This document shows, one piece after another, positions 34,268 to 43,842 of a stretch of DNA of 64,000 nucleotides (the stretch's first letter is position 1; each line of letters starts with the position of its first letter). Below the pieces are notes generated by a model. The model worked only from the letters and a program-made list of their open reading frames with translations, had not been told where the DNA came from and ran no database searches. The position numbers were made by a program, and so were the translations under genes. Source of the DNA: Candidatus Aalborgicola lynettensis. GTDB taxonomy: Bacteria > Pseudomonadota > Gammaproteobacteria > Burkholderiales > Burkholderiaceae_C. The stretch is from NCBI GenBank assembly GCA_016719405.1, contig JADJZE010000022.1, positions 7,501-71,500 on the forward strand. The letters run 5' to 3'.

Positions 34268-35116
34268 TCAATAGTGGGTGCCCAGATACGCGCTGATCAC
34301 ATCGGGGCTATTGCGCACGGCGTGCGCAGTGCCATCGCCAATCTTCTTGCCATAGTCCAGCACCACCACGCGGTCGCTGATGTCCATCACCACACCCATG
34401 TCGTGCTCGATCAACACCACCGTGGTGCCAAACTCATCGTTCACATCCAGCACAAAACGGCACATGTCCTGCTTTTCTTCGACGTTCATGCCGGCCATGG
34501 GTTCGTCCAGCAACAGCAACTGGGGTTCCATCGCCAGCGCCCTTCCCAGGTCGACGCGCTTTTGCAAACCGTAGGGCAGCTGGCCCACGGGAGTCTTGCG
34601 CCAGGGCTGGATTTCCAGAAAGTCGATGATGCGCTCCACCGCCTCGCGGTGCATGATTTCCTCGCGCTCGGCCGGGCCCCAGCGCAGCGCCTGCAGCAAG
34701 ATGTTGCTTTTGATCTTGAGGTTGCGCCCGGTCATGATGTTGTCCAGCACACTCATGCCCTTGAACAGCGCCAGGTTCTGGAAGGTGCGTGCCACACCCA
34801 TCACCGCCACCTGGTGGCTGTTCATGTGACGGAAGGATTCGCCCTTGAAGGTGATGGAGCCTTGCTGCGGCGTGTAGACCCCGTTGATGCAATTGAGCAG
34901 GGAGCTTTTGCCCGCACCGTTGGGGCCGATGATGGCGCGGATTTCGTGCGCACGCACATCAAACGAAATGTCGGTCAGTGCCTTCACGCCGCCAAAACGC
35001 AACGATATGTTTTGAACCTCCAAAATGGCATCCCCGATTGTCTTGCCCCCGACGGACTCATGCGAGGACGGCCCTGCTGCACGCAGGGTTTCGTTGTGCT
35101 GCGGTGTGACCGTCAT
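34268..35116 (-). CDS. livG: Branched-chain-type ABC transporter ATPase, LivG-like
   Basis: 282 residues from ATG 35116, which overlaps the stop of the acyl-CoA synthetase (ATGA). Walker A GPNGAGKSS at 64-72, signature LPYGLQKRVDLGRALAMEP, Walker B LLLLDEPMAGMN, and H-loop VVLIEHDMGVVMDI. A polar leader of about 28 residues precedes the domain. livH starts six bases after it. Confidence 0.92.
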   Translation of the reverse strand: MTVTPQHNETLRAAGPSSHESVGGKTIGDAILEVQNISLRFGGVKALTDISFDVRAHEIRAIIGPNGAGKSSLLNCINGVYTPQQGSITFKGESFRHMNSHQVAVMGVARTFQNLALFKGMSVLDNIMTGRNLKIKSNILLQALRWGPAEREEIMHREAVERIIDFLEIQPWRKTPVGQLPYGLQKRVDLGRALAMEPQLLLLDEPMAGMNVEEKQDMCRFVLDVNDEFGTTVVLIEHDMGVVMDISDRVVVLDYGKKIGDGTAHAVRNSPDVISAYLGTHY

Positions 35117-37059
35117 GCCGCCACCTTCACCGGTGCAAAGGTTTTCGCGTCTTCCATACGCAGCGTGGCACACACCGTGCCGGTGCGACCATCTTCAAAC
35201 CGGACCTGGGTTTCAATGAACTGCTCCGTCCGGCCCGCGTACAGCGCTTCCACCAGCACGCTGTAACGCTCCGCAATGAAGCCACGGCGGACCTTGTTGG
35301 TACGGGTCAACTCGCCGTCATCGGCGTCCAGCTCCTTGTGCAGAATCAGGAAGCGGCTAATCTGGCTGCCCGCCAGCAACACGTCTGCGCTCAGGTCGGC
35401 ATTGACTTGCTCCACACACGTCTTTATCAGCTGGTAGACCTCGGGTTTTTGCGCCAGGTCGGTGTAGCCCGCATAGGGCAAGTTGCGCCGCTCAGCCCAG
35501 TTGCCAACGGCATCAAAATCGATATTGATGAACACACACACCCGGTCACGGCCATCACCGTAGGCCACCGCTTCTTTGATGTGCGGGAAGAATTTGAGCT
35601 TGTTCTCCACGTACTTGGGCGCGAACAGGGCGCCATCATTGGCGCCACCCTGGATGCGCCCCACATCTTTCACGCGGTCGATGATCTTGAGGTGGCCATG
35701 GGCGTCGATAAATCCGGCATCGCTGGTGTGGTACCAACCGCCCTGGCCCATCACCTCCGCCGTGGCCGACGGGTTTTTGTAATATTCCTTGAGCAGCCCC
35801 GGCGACTTGACCAGTATCTCGCCGTTATCGGCCACCTTGATCTCCACGCCCTCGCAGGGCACACCCACCGTATCGGCACGCGCTTGCGCGTCGGGCTGCA
35901 GGCAGACGAACACAGCGGTCTCGGTGGAGCCATACAGCTGTTTGAGGTTGATGCCGATGGAGCGAAAGAACGAGAACAAATCCGGCCCAATGGCCTCGCC
36001 AGCCGTGTAGGCCACACGCACACGGCTCAAACCCAGCGTGTTGCGCAAAGGGCCGTACACGCACAGATTGCCCAACGCGTACAACAGGCGATCGGCCAGT
36101 GCGACCGGTGTGCCACCCGTCCGCGCCGGGCCAACCCGCTTGGCCACGCCCATGAAGTAATGGAACATGCCGCGCTTGAGCGAGCCCGCATCCTCCATGC
36201 GGATCAGCACGCTGGTGAGCAGGCCCTCAAAAATCCGGGGTGGTGCAAAGTAATAGGTCGGCCCTATTTCCTTCATGTCAATACCCACCGTGGCAGCCGA
36301 CTCCGGGCAGTTCACCACATAACCGCAGGCCAGCCACTGGGCGTAGCTGAAGATGTTTTGCCCAATCCACGCCGGCGGCAAGTAGGCCAGCACTTCTTCG
36401 CAGTGCGTCAACGTGTCAAAGTCAGCCCCCACGCGCGCGCGGTTGAGCAGTGAATAATGGGTGTGTACCACTCCCTTGGGGATGCCTGTGGTGCCAGAGG
36501 TAAAAAACAGGGCCGCCACATCGCCGGGCTGTGCCTTGTGAACCTCGGCAAGAAAGAAGTCCGGGTGCAATTGCGCAAACACCCGCCCGGTGGCCTGCAG
36601 CGCGTCCAGCGCCGCCAGACAGGGCGCATCGTACTTGCGCAGTCCGCGCGAATCATCGTAGTAAATGTGATCGAGTTGCGGGCACTGGTCGCGAATTTCC
36701 AGCAGCTTATCGACCTGCTCCTGGTCTTCGGCCAAGGCAAAACGCACATCGGCTTGGTTGATGGGGAATATGCACTCTGCCGCAGCGGCATCCTGGTACA
36801 GCGGCACCGCAATGGCACCCAGCGCCTGCGCGGCCAGCATGGTGGCGTACAAACGCGGGCGATTGGACCCCACCACTACCATGTGTTCACCCCGGCGCAA
36901 ACCGGCCTGGTGCAGACCGCACGCCAGGTGGTGCACCAGCTCCAGCACATCGGCCCACGTTAACCGCTGCCAAATACCGTACGCCTTCTCACGCATGGCA
37001 GGCGCACGGGGGCGCTCACTCGCGTGTTGGATAAGAAGCCGCGGAAAAGTGGTCTGCAT
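35113..37059 (-). CDS. AMP-dependent acyl-CoA synthetase (long-chain FadD/ACSL-like)
   Basis: 648 residues from ATG 37059, with AAGGA upstream. Adenylate-forming enzyme: P-loop FFTSGTTGIPKGVVHTH, LYGSTETAVFVCLQPD (A5), YHTSDAGFIDAHGHLKIIDR (A7/A8) and VRRGFIAERYSVLVEAL near the end. The C-terminal subdomain is of the long-chain/bubblegum type. First gene of an operon with LivG, LivH, LivM, a binding protein and LivF, so the imported substrate is probably a carboxylic acid activated on entry (inference). Confidence 0.9.
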   Translation of the reverse strand: MQTTFPRLLIQHASERPRAPAMREKAYGIWQRLTWADVLELVHHLACGLHQAGLRRGEHMVVVGSNRPRLYATMLAAQALGAIAVPLYQDAAAAECIFPINQADVRFALAEDQEQVDKLLEIRDQCPQLDHIYYDDSRGLRKYDAPCLAALDALQATGRVFAQLHPDFFLAEVHKAQPGDVAALFFTSGTTGIPKGVVHTHYSLLNRARVGADFDTLTHCEEVLAYLPPAWIGQNIFSYAQWLACGYVVNCPESAATVGIDMKEIGPTYYFAPPRIFEGLLTSVLIRMEDAGSLKRGMFHYFMGVAKRVGPARTGGTPVALADRLLYALGNLCVYGPLRNTLGLSRVRVAYTAGEAIGPDLFSFFRSIGINLKQLYGSTETAVFVCLQPDAQARADTVGVPCEGVEIKVADNGEILVKSPGLLKEYYKNPSATAEVMGQGGWYHTSDAGFIDAHGHLKIIDRVKDVGRIQGGANDGALFAPKYVENKLKFFPHIKEAVAYGDGRDRVCVFINIDFDAVGNWAERRNLPYAGYTDLAQKPEVYQLIKTCVEQVNADLSADVLLAGSQISRFLILHKELDADDGELTRTNKVRRGFIAERYSVLVEALYAGRTEQFIETQVRFEDGRTGTVCATLRMEDAKTFAPVKVAA

Positions 37060-37268
37060 CCCAAATCCTTGTTGCCCTGATGGCCCTCGGGGCGCCACCC
37101 CAGCGCGTGTGACCACAGATCGCACGCCTGCCAGCAATATAAAGCCGGGGTTGGAGGCTGTGTTGCCGTTTGGGTGAAATTTGCGCAACTACGACCTAGG
37201 TGTTTTCCCTTTTCGGGGGCGCAGGGCCTTGGCACCGTACCTTGGTTGCGCGGGTACAAAACCCGGCA

Positions 37269-38894
37269 TCAGGTGGGACTGGACACGCCCCAGTGCTTGG
37301 TGACGTCCCCAGCCGCGTCAACGCTGTCCAGATCCACGCCAAAGCCCCACAGCCGCGCCACGTGTTTGAGCACCTCCAGTGTTTCATCCCCCAGCGGGCG
37401 GCCCTGGTACTGGGTGTGGCGCAGGATCAGGGTGCGGTCGCCGCGCAGGTTCACGTCCCACACCTGGATATTGGGCTCGCGGGTGCCCAGGTCGTACTGG
37501 CGCGACAGGGCCTGGCGCACGCGCTGGTAGCCCGCGTCGTCGTGGATGTCGCTCACCTCCAGCTCGTGCAGGGCTTCATCGTCGTGGATGGCGAACAGGT
37601 GCATGTCGCGTATGAGTTTGGGGCTCAAGAACTGGCCGATGAAACTTTCGTCCTTGAAGTTGCGCATGGCGTGGTCCAACGTGGGCAGCCACGGTGCACC
37701 GGCAATGTCGGGAAACCATTCTCGGTCTTCCGCAGTGGGGGCCTCGCAAATGCGCCGGATGTCGGTGTACATGGCAAAACCCAGCGCGTAGGGGTTGATG
37801 CCGCTGTAGGCCCGGTGCCCCACCGGTGGCTGGTAGATGACGTTGGTGTGGGAGGTAAGCCACTCCAGCATGACGCCGTTGCTCAAATGGCCATCGTCGT
37901 ACAGAGTGTTGAGCAACCGATGGTGCCAGAACGTGGCCCAACCTTCGTTCATCACCTGCGTTTGGCGCTGCGGGTAAAAATACTGGGCGATCTTGCGCAC
38001 AATGCGCACAATTTCGCGCTGCCAGGGCTCCAGCAGCGGGGAATTTTTTTCGATGAAATACAGCAGGTTTTCCTGCGGTTCCTTGGGAAAGCGCTCGGCC
38101 GCCAAGGGGCCTCCGGCCTTGTCTTCCTTCACCGGCAGGGTGCGCCACAACTCGTTGACCTGGCGCTGGGCATGCACCTCGCGCTCCTTGCGCTCCAGCA
38201 TTTCCCGCGCCAACGGACGCTTGGCCGGGCGGCGATAGCGGTCTACCCCGTAGTTGGCCAGTGCGTGGCACGAATCAATCACCGCCTCCACGGCCTGCTC
38301 GCCATGGCGCTCTTCACACTCGGCCACAAAGCGGCGCGAGTACAGCAGGTAGTCGATGATGCTGGAGGCATCGGTCCACATGCGAAACAGGTAGTTGCCC
38401 TTGAAGAAACTGTTGTGCCCGTAGGCCGCGTGGGCAATCACCAGCGCCTGCATGGCGGTGGTGTTTTCTTCCATCAGGTAACTGATGCAGGGGTTGGAGT
38501 TGATAACGATTTCGTACGCCAGCCCCATGTGGCCCCGGCGGTACCGGCGCTCGGTGCTGATGAACTCCTTGCCGTAGCTCCAGTGGCGGTAGTTGACCGG
38601 CATGCCCACGCTGGCGTAGGCGTCCATCATCTGCTCGGCGGTGATGATCTCCAGTTGATTGGGGTAGGTATCCAGCCCATAGCGCTCGGCCGTCTGGCGA
38701 ATCACGTCGTGGTAACGCTCGATCAGCTCAAACGTCCAGTCACTGGGGTCGGGCAGTGGTTGCGCGGCGCGCACGGTTGCCGGGCGCGGGGCGAGCAGCT
38801 TCACGCGCGGTCGGCGGTCACCGGTGCTGGGTACGCGCCACAAATTCTCACTGCGGCGGCGATCCACACCATCGGGCGGCAAAACACCACTCAT
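37269..38894 (-). CDS. SpoVR family protein
   Basis: 541 residues from ATG 38894, overlapping the DUF444 stop (ATGA). Family motifs: WSYGKEFISTERRYRRGHMG, YEIVINSNPCISYLMEENT, AHAAYGHNSFFKGN, MNEGWATFWHH and LGFAMYTDIRRICE. Named for a Bacillus cortex gene, but in proteobacteria it belongs to the PrkA-YeaH-YcgB stress set. Molecular function unknown; the His/Glu-rich motifs suggest a metal site (inference). Confidence 0.93.
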   Translation of the reverse strand: MSGVLPPDGVDRRRSENLWRVPSTGDRRPRVKLLAPRPATVRAAQPLPDPSDWTFELIERYHDVIRQTAERYGLDTYPNQLEIITAEQMMDAYASVGMPVNYRHWSYGKEFISTERRYRRGHMGLAYEIVINSNPCISYLMEENTTAMQALVIAHAAYGHNSFFKGNYLFRMWTDASSIIDYLLYSRRFVAECEERHGEQAVEAVIDSCHALANYGVDRYRRPAKRPLAREMLERKEREVHAQRQVNELWRTLPVKEDKAGGPLAAERFPKEPQENLLYFIEKNSPLLEPWQREIVRIVRKIAQYFYPQRQTQVMNEGWATFWHHRLLNTLYDDGHLSNGVMLEWLTSHTNVIYQPPVGHRAYSGINPYALGFAMYTDIRRICEAPTAEDREWFPDIAGAPWLPTLDHAMRNFKDESFIGQFLSPKLIRDMHLFAIHDDEALHELEVSDIHDDAGYQRVRQALSRQYDLGTREPNIQVWDVNLRGDRTLILRHTQYQGRPLGDETLEVLKHVARLWGFGVDLDSVDAAGDVTKHWGVSSPT

Positions 38895-40156
38895 GTGTGC
38901 TCCCCTTCCTTCTTGAAAAGGTCCCTGAACACGGGGTAAATCTGGTCCGCAGAAGACACCTTGCGCATGGCAAAGTGGGCGCACTCCTCTTGCAGGCGCA
39001 GGTATTCCTGCCACAGGCTTTGCTCTTCCTCCGCCACTTGCACATAGGCAAAGTAGCGCACCAATGGCAGGATTTTTTCGATCAACAAATCGCGACAGTT
39101 GCCACTGTCATTGGTGAAGTTGTCGCCATCGCTGGCCTGTGCACCATAAATATTCCACTCGCCACTGGGGTAACGCGCCTGCATGATTTCAGCCATCAGC
39201 ACCAGGGCGCTGCTGACCACCGTGCCACCACTCTCCGTTGCATGGAAAAACGTGTCTTCATCCACCTCTTGCGCCTGGGTGTGGTGGCGGATGAAAACAA
39301 TGTCGATTTTTTCGTAGTGCCGTGTCAAAAACAGGTACAGCAGCACAAAAAAACGCTTGGACAAATCCTTGCGCTCCTGGTCCATGGAGCCCGATACATC
39401 CATCAGGCAAAACATCACCGCTTTGCTGCTGGGCACCGGCACCCGCACGCGGCGGCGAAAACGCAGGTCGATCGGGTCCAGAAACGGAATGCGCTGCAAA
39501 CGCCGCTCCAGCGCAGCAATGTGCTCTTGCAAGGCGACGATCTCGGGGTCGCTCTCCACGCCCAGTCGCATCAACTGGGCCAGCAGGGCCTTCTTTTCCT
39601 CCAGCTCGCGCCTAGGCGCATTGCCCAGGGCAATGCGCCGCCCCAGCGCACCGCGCATGGAGCGCACCACCGACAGGTTGTTGGGCGTGCCATCCACACT
39701 GAACCCGGCACGGTGGCTCTTCCATTCGGGGTTGTCGCCGATTTGGGTGCGCACCAAGTGCGGCAAGGCCAGGTCTTCAAAGAAAAGTTGCATGAACTCT
39801 TCTTTGCTCAGGGTGAAGGTGAAGTCGTCTTCGCCTTCACCTGAATCACTGGCCTGTGAACCACTGCCGCTGCCGCCCTTGGGGCGCGCAATTTTGTCAC
39901 CGCGCACATGGTCTTTGTTGCCGGGGTGAACCGTGTCGCGCACGCCGCCCTGGCCGTGGTGAAAAATGGGTTCGCTGATGTCTTTTTTGGGAATGCTGAT
40001 GTTTTCAGCCTGCTCCATATCGCGTATGCCGCGCCCCGACACTGCCCGGCGCACCGCCTCGCCAATCTGCTCTTTGTAGCGGCGTATGAAGCGCTCGCGG
40101 TTGCCTATGGACTTGTTCTTGCCAGCGAGCCGTCGGTCAATGATTTGCATTGCCAT
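38891..40156 (-). CDS. YeaH/YhbH family protein (DUF444)
   Basis: 421 residues. N-terminal IIDRRLAGKNKSIGNRERFI is the family start. A Gly/Ser-rich linker follows (about 85-105), and the C-terminal half has a von Willebrand A-like MIDAS stretch CLMDVSGSMDQERKDLSKRF. Encoded 13 bases after prkA and coupled to spoVR. Thought to act with the PrkA kinase in starvation or stationary phase; mechanism unknown. Confidence 0.93.
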   Translation of the reverse strand: MAMQIIDRRLAGKNKSIGNRERFIRRYKEQIGEAVRRAVSGRGIRDMEQAENISIPKKDISEPIFHHGQGGVRDTVHPGNKDHVRGDKIARPKGGSGSGSQASDSGEGEDDFTFTLSKEEFMQLFFEDLALPHLVRTQIGDNPEWKSHRAGFSVDGTPNNLSVVRSMRGALGRRIALGNAPRRELEEKKALLAQLMRLGVESDPEIVALQEHIAALERRLQRIPFLDPIDLRFRRRVRVPVPSSKAVMFCLMDVSGSMDQERKDLSKRFFVLLYLFLTRHYEKIDIVFIRHHTQAQEVDEDTFFHATESGGTVVSSALVLMAEIMQARYPSGEWNIYGAQASDGDNFTNDSGNCRDLLIEKILPLVRYFAYVQVAEEEQSLWQEYLRLQEECAHFAMRKVSSADQIYPVFRDLFKKEGEHT

Positions 40157-40169
40157 GGCACTTCACCGT

Positions 40170-42092
40170 TTATGAACTTTTGCGCACCCGCAAATACCAC
40201 TCACACAGCAGCCGCACCTGTTTGGAGGTGTAGCCTTTGTCCACCATACGGGTGACAAAGTCTTCGTGCTTGCGCGCCTCGTCGGCACTGGCCTTGGCGT
40301 TGAAGCTGATCACAGGCAACAACTCCTCGGTGTTGGAGAACATCTTTTTCTCGATCACCAAGCGCAATTTTTCGTAGCTGGTCCAGCTGGGGTTGTTGCC
40401 CTGGTTGTTGGCCCGCGCACGCAATACAAAGTTGACGATCTCGTTGCGGAAATCCTTGGGGTTGGCAATACCCGCCGGCTTTTCGATCTTCTCCAGCTCG
40501 GCATTGAGCGCGCTGCGGTCAAACACCTCGCCGGTGTCGGTGTCGCGGTACTCGTTGTCCTGAATCCAGTAGTCGGCGTAGGTGACGTAACGGTCAAAAA
40601 TGTTCTGGCCGTATTCGCTGTAACTCTCCAGGTACGCGGTCTGGATTTCTTTGCCAATGAATTCGGCATAACGCGGAGCCAAGTATTCCTTGATGAAGCC
40701 CGTGTATTTGGCCTCCAGCTCGGCCGGGAACTGCTCGCGCTCAATCTGCTGCTCCAGCACATACATCAGGTGCACCGGGTTGGCGGCCACCTCGGCACTG
40801 TCAAAGTTGAACACCTTGGACAGAATCTTGAACGCAAAGCGCGTGGAGATGCCGCTCATGCCTTCGTCCACGCCGGCGTAGTCGCGGTACTCCTGGTAAC
40901 TCTTGGCGCGGGGGTCGGTGTCTTTCAGGCTTTCGCCATCGTAGACCTGCATCTTGCTGAAGATACTGGAGTTCTCGGGCTCTTTCAGTCGTGTGAGCAC
41001 CGCAAACTGGCTCATCATCTTCAGCGTGCCCGGGGCGCACTTGGCGGCGCCCAAAGACGAATCGCGAATCAGCTTTTCGTAAATGCGCATCTCTTCGCTC
41101 ACCCGCAGGCTGTAAGGTACCTTGACGATGTAGATGCGGTCCAAAAACGCTTCGTTGTTCTTGTTGTTGCGAAAACTCTTCCACTCGCTCTCGTTGCTGT
41201 GGGCCAGCACCACGCCGTCAAACGGTATGGCGCCAAAACCTTCGGTGCCCTTGTAATTGCCCTCTTGTGTGGCCGTCAGCAAGGGGTGCAGCACCTTGAT
41301 GGGAGCCTTGAACATCTCCACAAACTCCAGCAGACCCTGGTTGGCCAGGCACAGGCCGCCCGAGTAGCTGTAGGCGTCGGTATCGTCCTGGGCAAAGCTC
41401 TCGAGCTTGCGGATATCGACCTTGCCCACCAGCGAGCTGATGTCCTGGTTGTTCTCGTCACCCGGCTCGGTCTTGGCAATGCCCACCTGTTTCAAGATGC
41501 TGGGGTAACGCTTGACCACCTTGAACTGGCGAATGTCGCCACCAAACTCGTCCAGCCGCTTCACGGCCCAGGGCGACAGGACACGATTGAGGTAACGCGA
41601 TGGTATGCCGAAGTTTTCTTGCAACAAGGGGCCGTCTTCCAGCGGGTCGAACAGGGCCAGCGGCGTTTCGTTGACGGGCGAGCCTTTGAGTGCGTAGAAC
41701 GGCACCTTTTGCATCAGGGCTTTGAGGCGCTCGGCAATGGAGCTTTTGCCCCCACCCACCGGGCCCAGCAGGTACAAAATTTGTTTGCGTTCTTCCAGCC
41801 CCTGCGCGGCGTGGCGGAAGTAACTCACCACCTGCTCGATGGCGTCCTCCATGCCGTAAAACTCGGCAAAGGCGGGGTAGCGTTTGATGACCTTGTTGGC
41901 AAACAGGCGCGACAGGCGGGGGTCGTTGCGGGTGTCCACCAATTCGGGTTCACCGATTGCCGCCAGCATGCGTTCGGCGGCGGTGGCATACGCCATGGGC
42001 TGGCGTTTGCACTCGGCCAGATACTCGTCGATGGTGAGTTCTTCCTCGCGGCTGCGCGCGTAGCGTGCCACAAAGTTGCCAATAGCGTCCAT
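40170..42092 (-). CDS. prkA: PrkA serine protein kinase / AAA ATPase
   Basis: 640 residues from ATG 42092, with AGGAGGCCCT directly upstream; a longer frame exists but lacks such a site. N-terminal AAA-like domain with Walker A GPVGGGKSS at 110-118, and FGIPSRYLNRVLSPWAVKRL. The C-terminal PrkA domain includes GISTRFAFKILSKVFNFD. First gene of the prkA-DUF444-spoVR operon, which in E. coli responds to nitrogen starvation and stationary phase. Confidence 0.95.
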   Translation of the reverse strand: MDAIGNFVARYARSREEELTIDEYLAECKRQPMAYATAAERMLAAIGEPELVDTRNDPRLSRLFANKVIKRYPAFAEFYGMEDAIEQVVSYFRHAAQGLEERKQILYLLGPVGGGKSSIAERLKALMQKVPFYALKGSPVNETPLALFDPLEDGPLLQENFGIPSRYLNRVLSPWAVKRLDEFGGDIRQFKVVKRYPSILKQVGIAKTEPGDENNQDISSLVGKVDIRKLESFAQDDTDAYSYSGGLCLANQGLLEFVEMFKAPIKVLHPLLTATQEGNYKGTEGFGAIPFDGVVLAHSNESEWKSFRNNKNNEAFLDRIYIVKVPYSLRVSEEMRIYEKLIRDSSLGAAKCAPGTLKMMSQFAVLTRLKEPENSSIFSKMQVYDGESLKDTDPRAKSYQEYRDYAGVDEGMSGISTRFAFKILSKVFNFDSAEVAANPVHLMYVLEQQIEREQFPAELEAKYTGFIKEYLAPRYAEFIGKEIQTAYLESYSEYGQNIFDRYVTYADYWIQDNEYRDTDTGEVFDRSALNAELEKIEKPAGIANPKDFRNEIVNFVLRARANNQGNNPSWTSYEKLRLVIEKKMFSNTEELLPVISFNAKASADEARKHEDFVTRMVDKGYTSKQVRLLCEWYLRVRKSS

Positions 42093-42597
42093 AGGGCCTC
42101 CTGCGTCCATCCAGCGTGCGGCGCGGGTGCGGCAACGCTGGTTTGTGTTGGGTTCAAAATCCGCTTGCGAGTTCATTTAATCACCGAATGGCTTGCTTGA
42201 CCAGTGCATATGGGTATCTGCAGGTCGGCATTTCCGACGATCGGTAGAACCCTGGTTACCAGACGGATACACCGGCACGAGCCCGGCCAGCGCAAGCCCC
42301 ACAGGGTTGTCGGCCAAATAGGGCGTTTGCGCACGTCCATTGTGCACAACCAGCTACTAAAACAATAGCAAATGTGGTGAAAACGCCGTCACGGCAGGTG
42401 GCGCACGCTCAACTGTTCCACGGCTCGGGCGGTCTGGCGGTGCGGTGTTTTGCTGAAGAAATCGGCATGCAACGCAATGCCATCGCGCGCGGGAATACAG
42501 CGAGAAACTTGCCGCGCAGGCGCCAAAGAGCACCCCTTGGGCATGGTTACACCACACGGAGGCACTGCACAAGCGGTGCCCGCAATGGCAAACCGCT
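42093..42597. other. 505-base intergenic region upstream of prkA
   Basis: Holds the leader of prkA, a family II repeat (42313-42373), and about 220 bases next to the Yip1-like gene. Short open frames there have no ribosome-binding site and no recognisable motif. I see no supported gene or RNA. Confidence 0.5.
42313..42373 (+). repeat. Family II double-hairpin repeat
   Basis: GCCAAATAGGGCGTTTGCGC, then GTGCACAACCAGCTACTAAA and AATAGCAAAT, in the same order as the copies at 43791 and 47402. Confidence 0.78.
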
Positions 42598-43182
42598 TTA
42601 CCGTGCCACGGGCGGCACACCGCTCAGTACGGCCATTGCAAAACCAGCAAAGCCCATAACCAGGCTGGAGACGATGATGACCACAATAATGCTGCTGACG
42701 ATACCGCCAAGGCTGTACCCCACGCTGGCCTTGGGCACCCCAGCGGACAGCGCTTTTGCGCCCACGAACACGGAATACAGCCACAACGGCAGCGTCCATA
42801 ACAAGGGAACACCCAGCGCCACCAGCCCCGTGCCCAACACATCTACCACCAGCCACGACGCGGCCACCAGGTTAAACAAATCGCCTTGACCATCCCAGCG
42901 CTGTCCACGCTTCAGCCACCAGCGCAGCACCCCCAGAACAACCAGAAATCCCAGCCAAATCAAGACCATGCTGATACCGACCGCAGCCCACAGTGGCGGC
43001 ACGGCCATGCCCGGCGGCGCATCGGGCGGCACGGCCCGCCAACCGGGGTCAAGGCCCATCAACACGCCAATGAGCGTAATGACCAGCGCAGACTGCCAGC
43101 GCGGGAACGTGTAGCACGCAAAAGGGCGCGGCTGAAGAAGAAACACTGAAAACGCAGTCGCTAGCATGAGACATCCATTCAT
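42598..43182 (-). CDS. Yip1-like integral membrane protein
   Basis: 194 residues from ATG 43182; ATG 43167 is an alternative with GGA 6 bases upstream. Five hydrophobic segments: near the N-terminus after PRWQSALVITLIGVLMG, then WAAVGISMVLIWLGFLVVLG, LVAASWLVVDVLGTGLVALG, and two at the C-terminus. The spacing and the AGVPKASVGYSLGG loop resemble bacterial Yip1-domain proteins. Function unknown. Confidence 0.65.
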   Translation of the reverse strand: MNGCLMLATAFSVFLLQPRPFACYTFPRWQSALVITLIGVLMGLDPGWRAVPPDAPPGMAVPPLWAAVGISMVLIWLGFLVVLGVLRWWLKRGQRWDGQGDLFNLVAASWLVVDVLGTGLVALGVPLLWTLPLWLYSVFVGAKALSAGVPKASVGYSLGGIVSSIIVVIIVSSLVMGFAGFAMAVLSGVPPVAR

Positions 43183-43263
43183 TAATAGTTTTCAATCAGC
43201 ATGGGCGGGCCGTCCTGCGGCACCGTATGAGGTACCGGTGACTAGCCCTCCGTCAGATGGACA

Positions 43264-43587
43264 TCAGCCATCTTTCATGTCGGGGAACTTGCCATACACA
43301 AAGATGAACGTTGTTACCCCAACGAACGTAATTACCCAAGTTAAGAGAAGATTGCCAAATAACTCGTATAGCCAGAAATGCCATGCCGCTGTTGTGATCA
43401 AAGCTGCATACCCAGCACAGACGAAAAAGAGTTGTGCGCTCTTACGTGGTAATAGCCTCAATTGGACGAACCAAATAGGGGCCACTACGACACAAACCCA
43501 CCAAAATGCATGTCCCATTTGAGTTGCGGTTCCCCCCCGACCCTGAATCTGTTGTTTGCGACTTGTCATTGTTTTTACCGATGACAA
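43264..43587 (-). CDS. Small hypothetical membrane protein
   Basis: 107 residues. Polar, Gln/Arg-rich N-terminus (about 25 residues), then three hydrophobic segments: HAFWWVCVVVAPIWFVQLRL, SAQLFFVCAGYAALITTAAW and LLLTWVITFVGVTTFIFVYG, ending KFPDMKDG. The coding strand looks less GC-rich than its neighbours, with codon use unlike them, suggesting recent acquisition (inference by eye). Not recognised. Confidence 0.5.
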   Translation of the reverse strand: MSSVKTMTSRKQQIQGRGGTATQMGHAFWWVCVVVAPIWFVQLRLLPRKSAQLFFVCAGYAALITTAAWHFWLYELFGNLLLTWVITFVGVTTFIFVYGKFPDMKDG

Positions 43588-43790
43588 GACACTGAAGTTA
43601 GTGTAGGAAATTTAGCCGTCGGATAAGTAATGCATCTACCATTTGGCCCACAAAGACAAGAGGATGGTCCTTGAAAGCACATGCTGCCGATGTGCACGCA
43701 AAAATCCGGCACGCGCGGTGCAGCGCAGCCTGCAGGCGATGCTGGCCAATCTCCACCCATACCCGTGGCATTGGAGAAGTCAACAAAAAA

Positions 43791-43842
43791 CGGCAATTGC
43801 GCCCGTAAAATGTGCGCAAGCAGCTACAAAAGATATAGCAAA
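43791..43842 (+). repeat. Family II repeat abutting a start codon
   Basis: GGCAATTGCGCCCGTAAAAT, then GTGCGCAAGCAGCTACAAAA and ATATAGCAAA. Its last base directly precedes ATG 43843, so the repeat forms the whole ribosome-binding region of the pseudouridine synthase gene. No Shine-Dalgarno sequence is visible in it. Confidence 0.75.

Noticed and set aside
40266..42200. 644-codon open frame on the plus strand opposite prkA
   Set aside because: Antisense shadow of a high-GC gene; residues are rich in His, Gln, Val and Leu with no motif, while the minus strand is a clear PrkA.
42357..42856. Short minus-strand frames between prkA and the Yip1-like gene, including one ending SKTPHRQTARAVEQLSVRHLP
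   Set aside because: No convincing start or ribosome-binding site, and one frame mostly overlaps the Yip1-like gene in another register.
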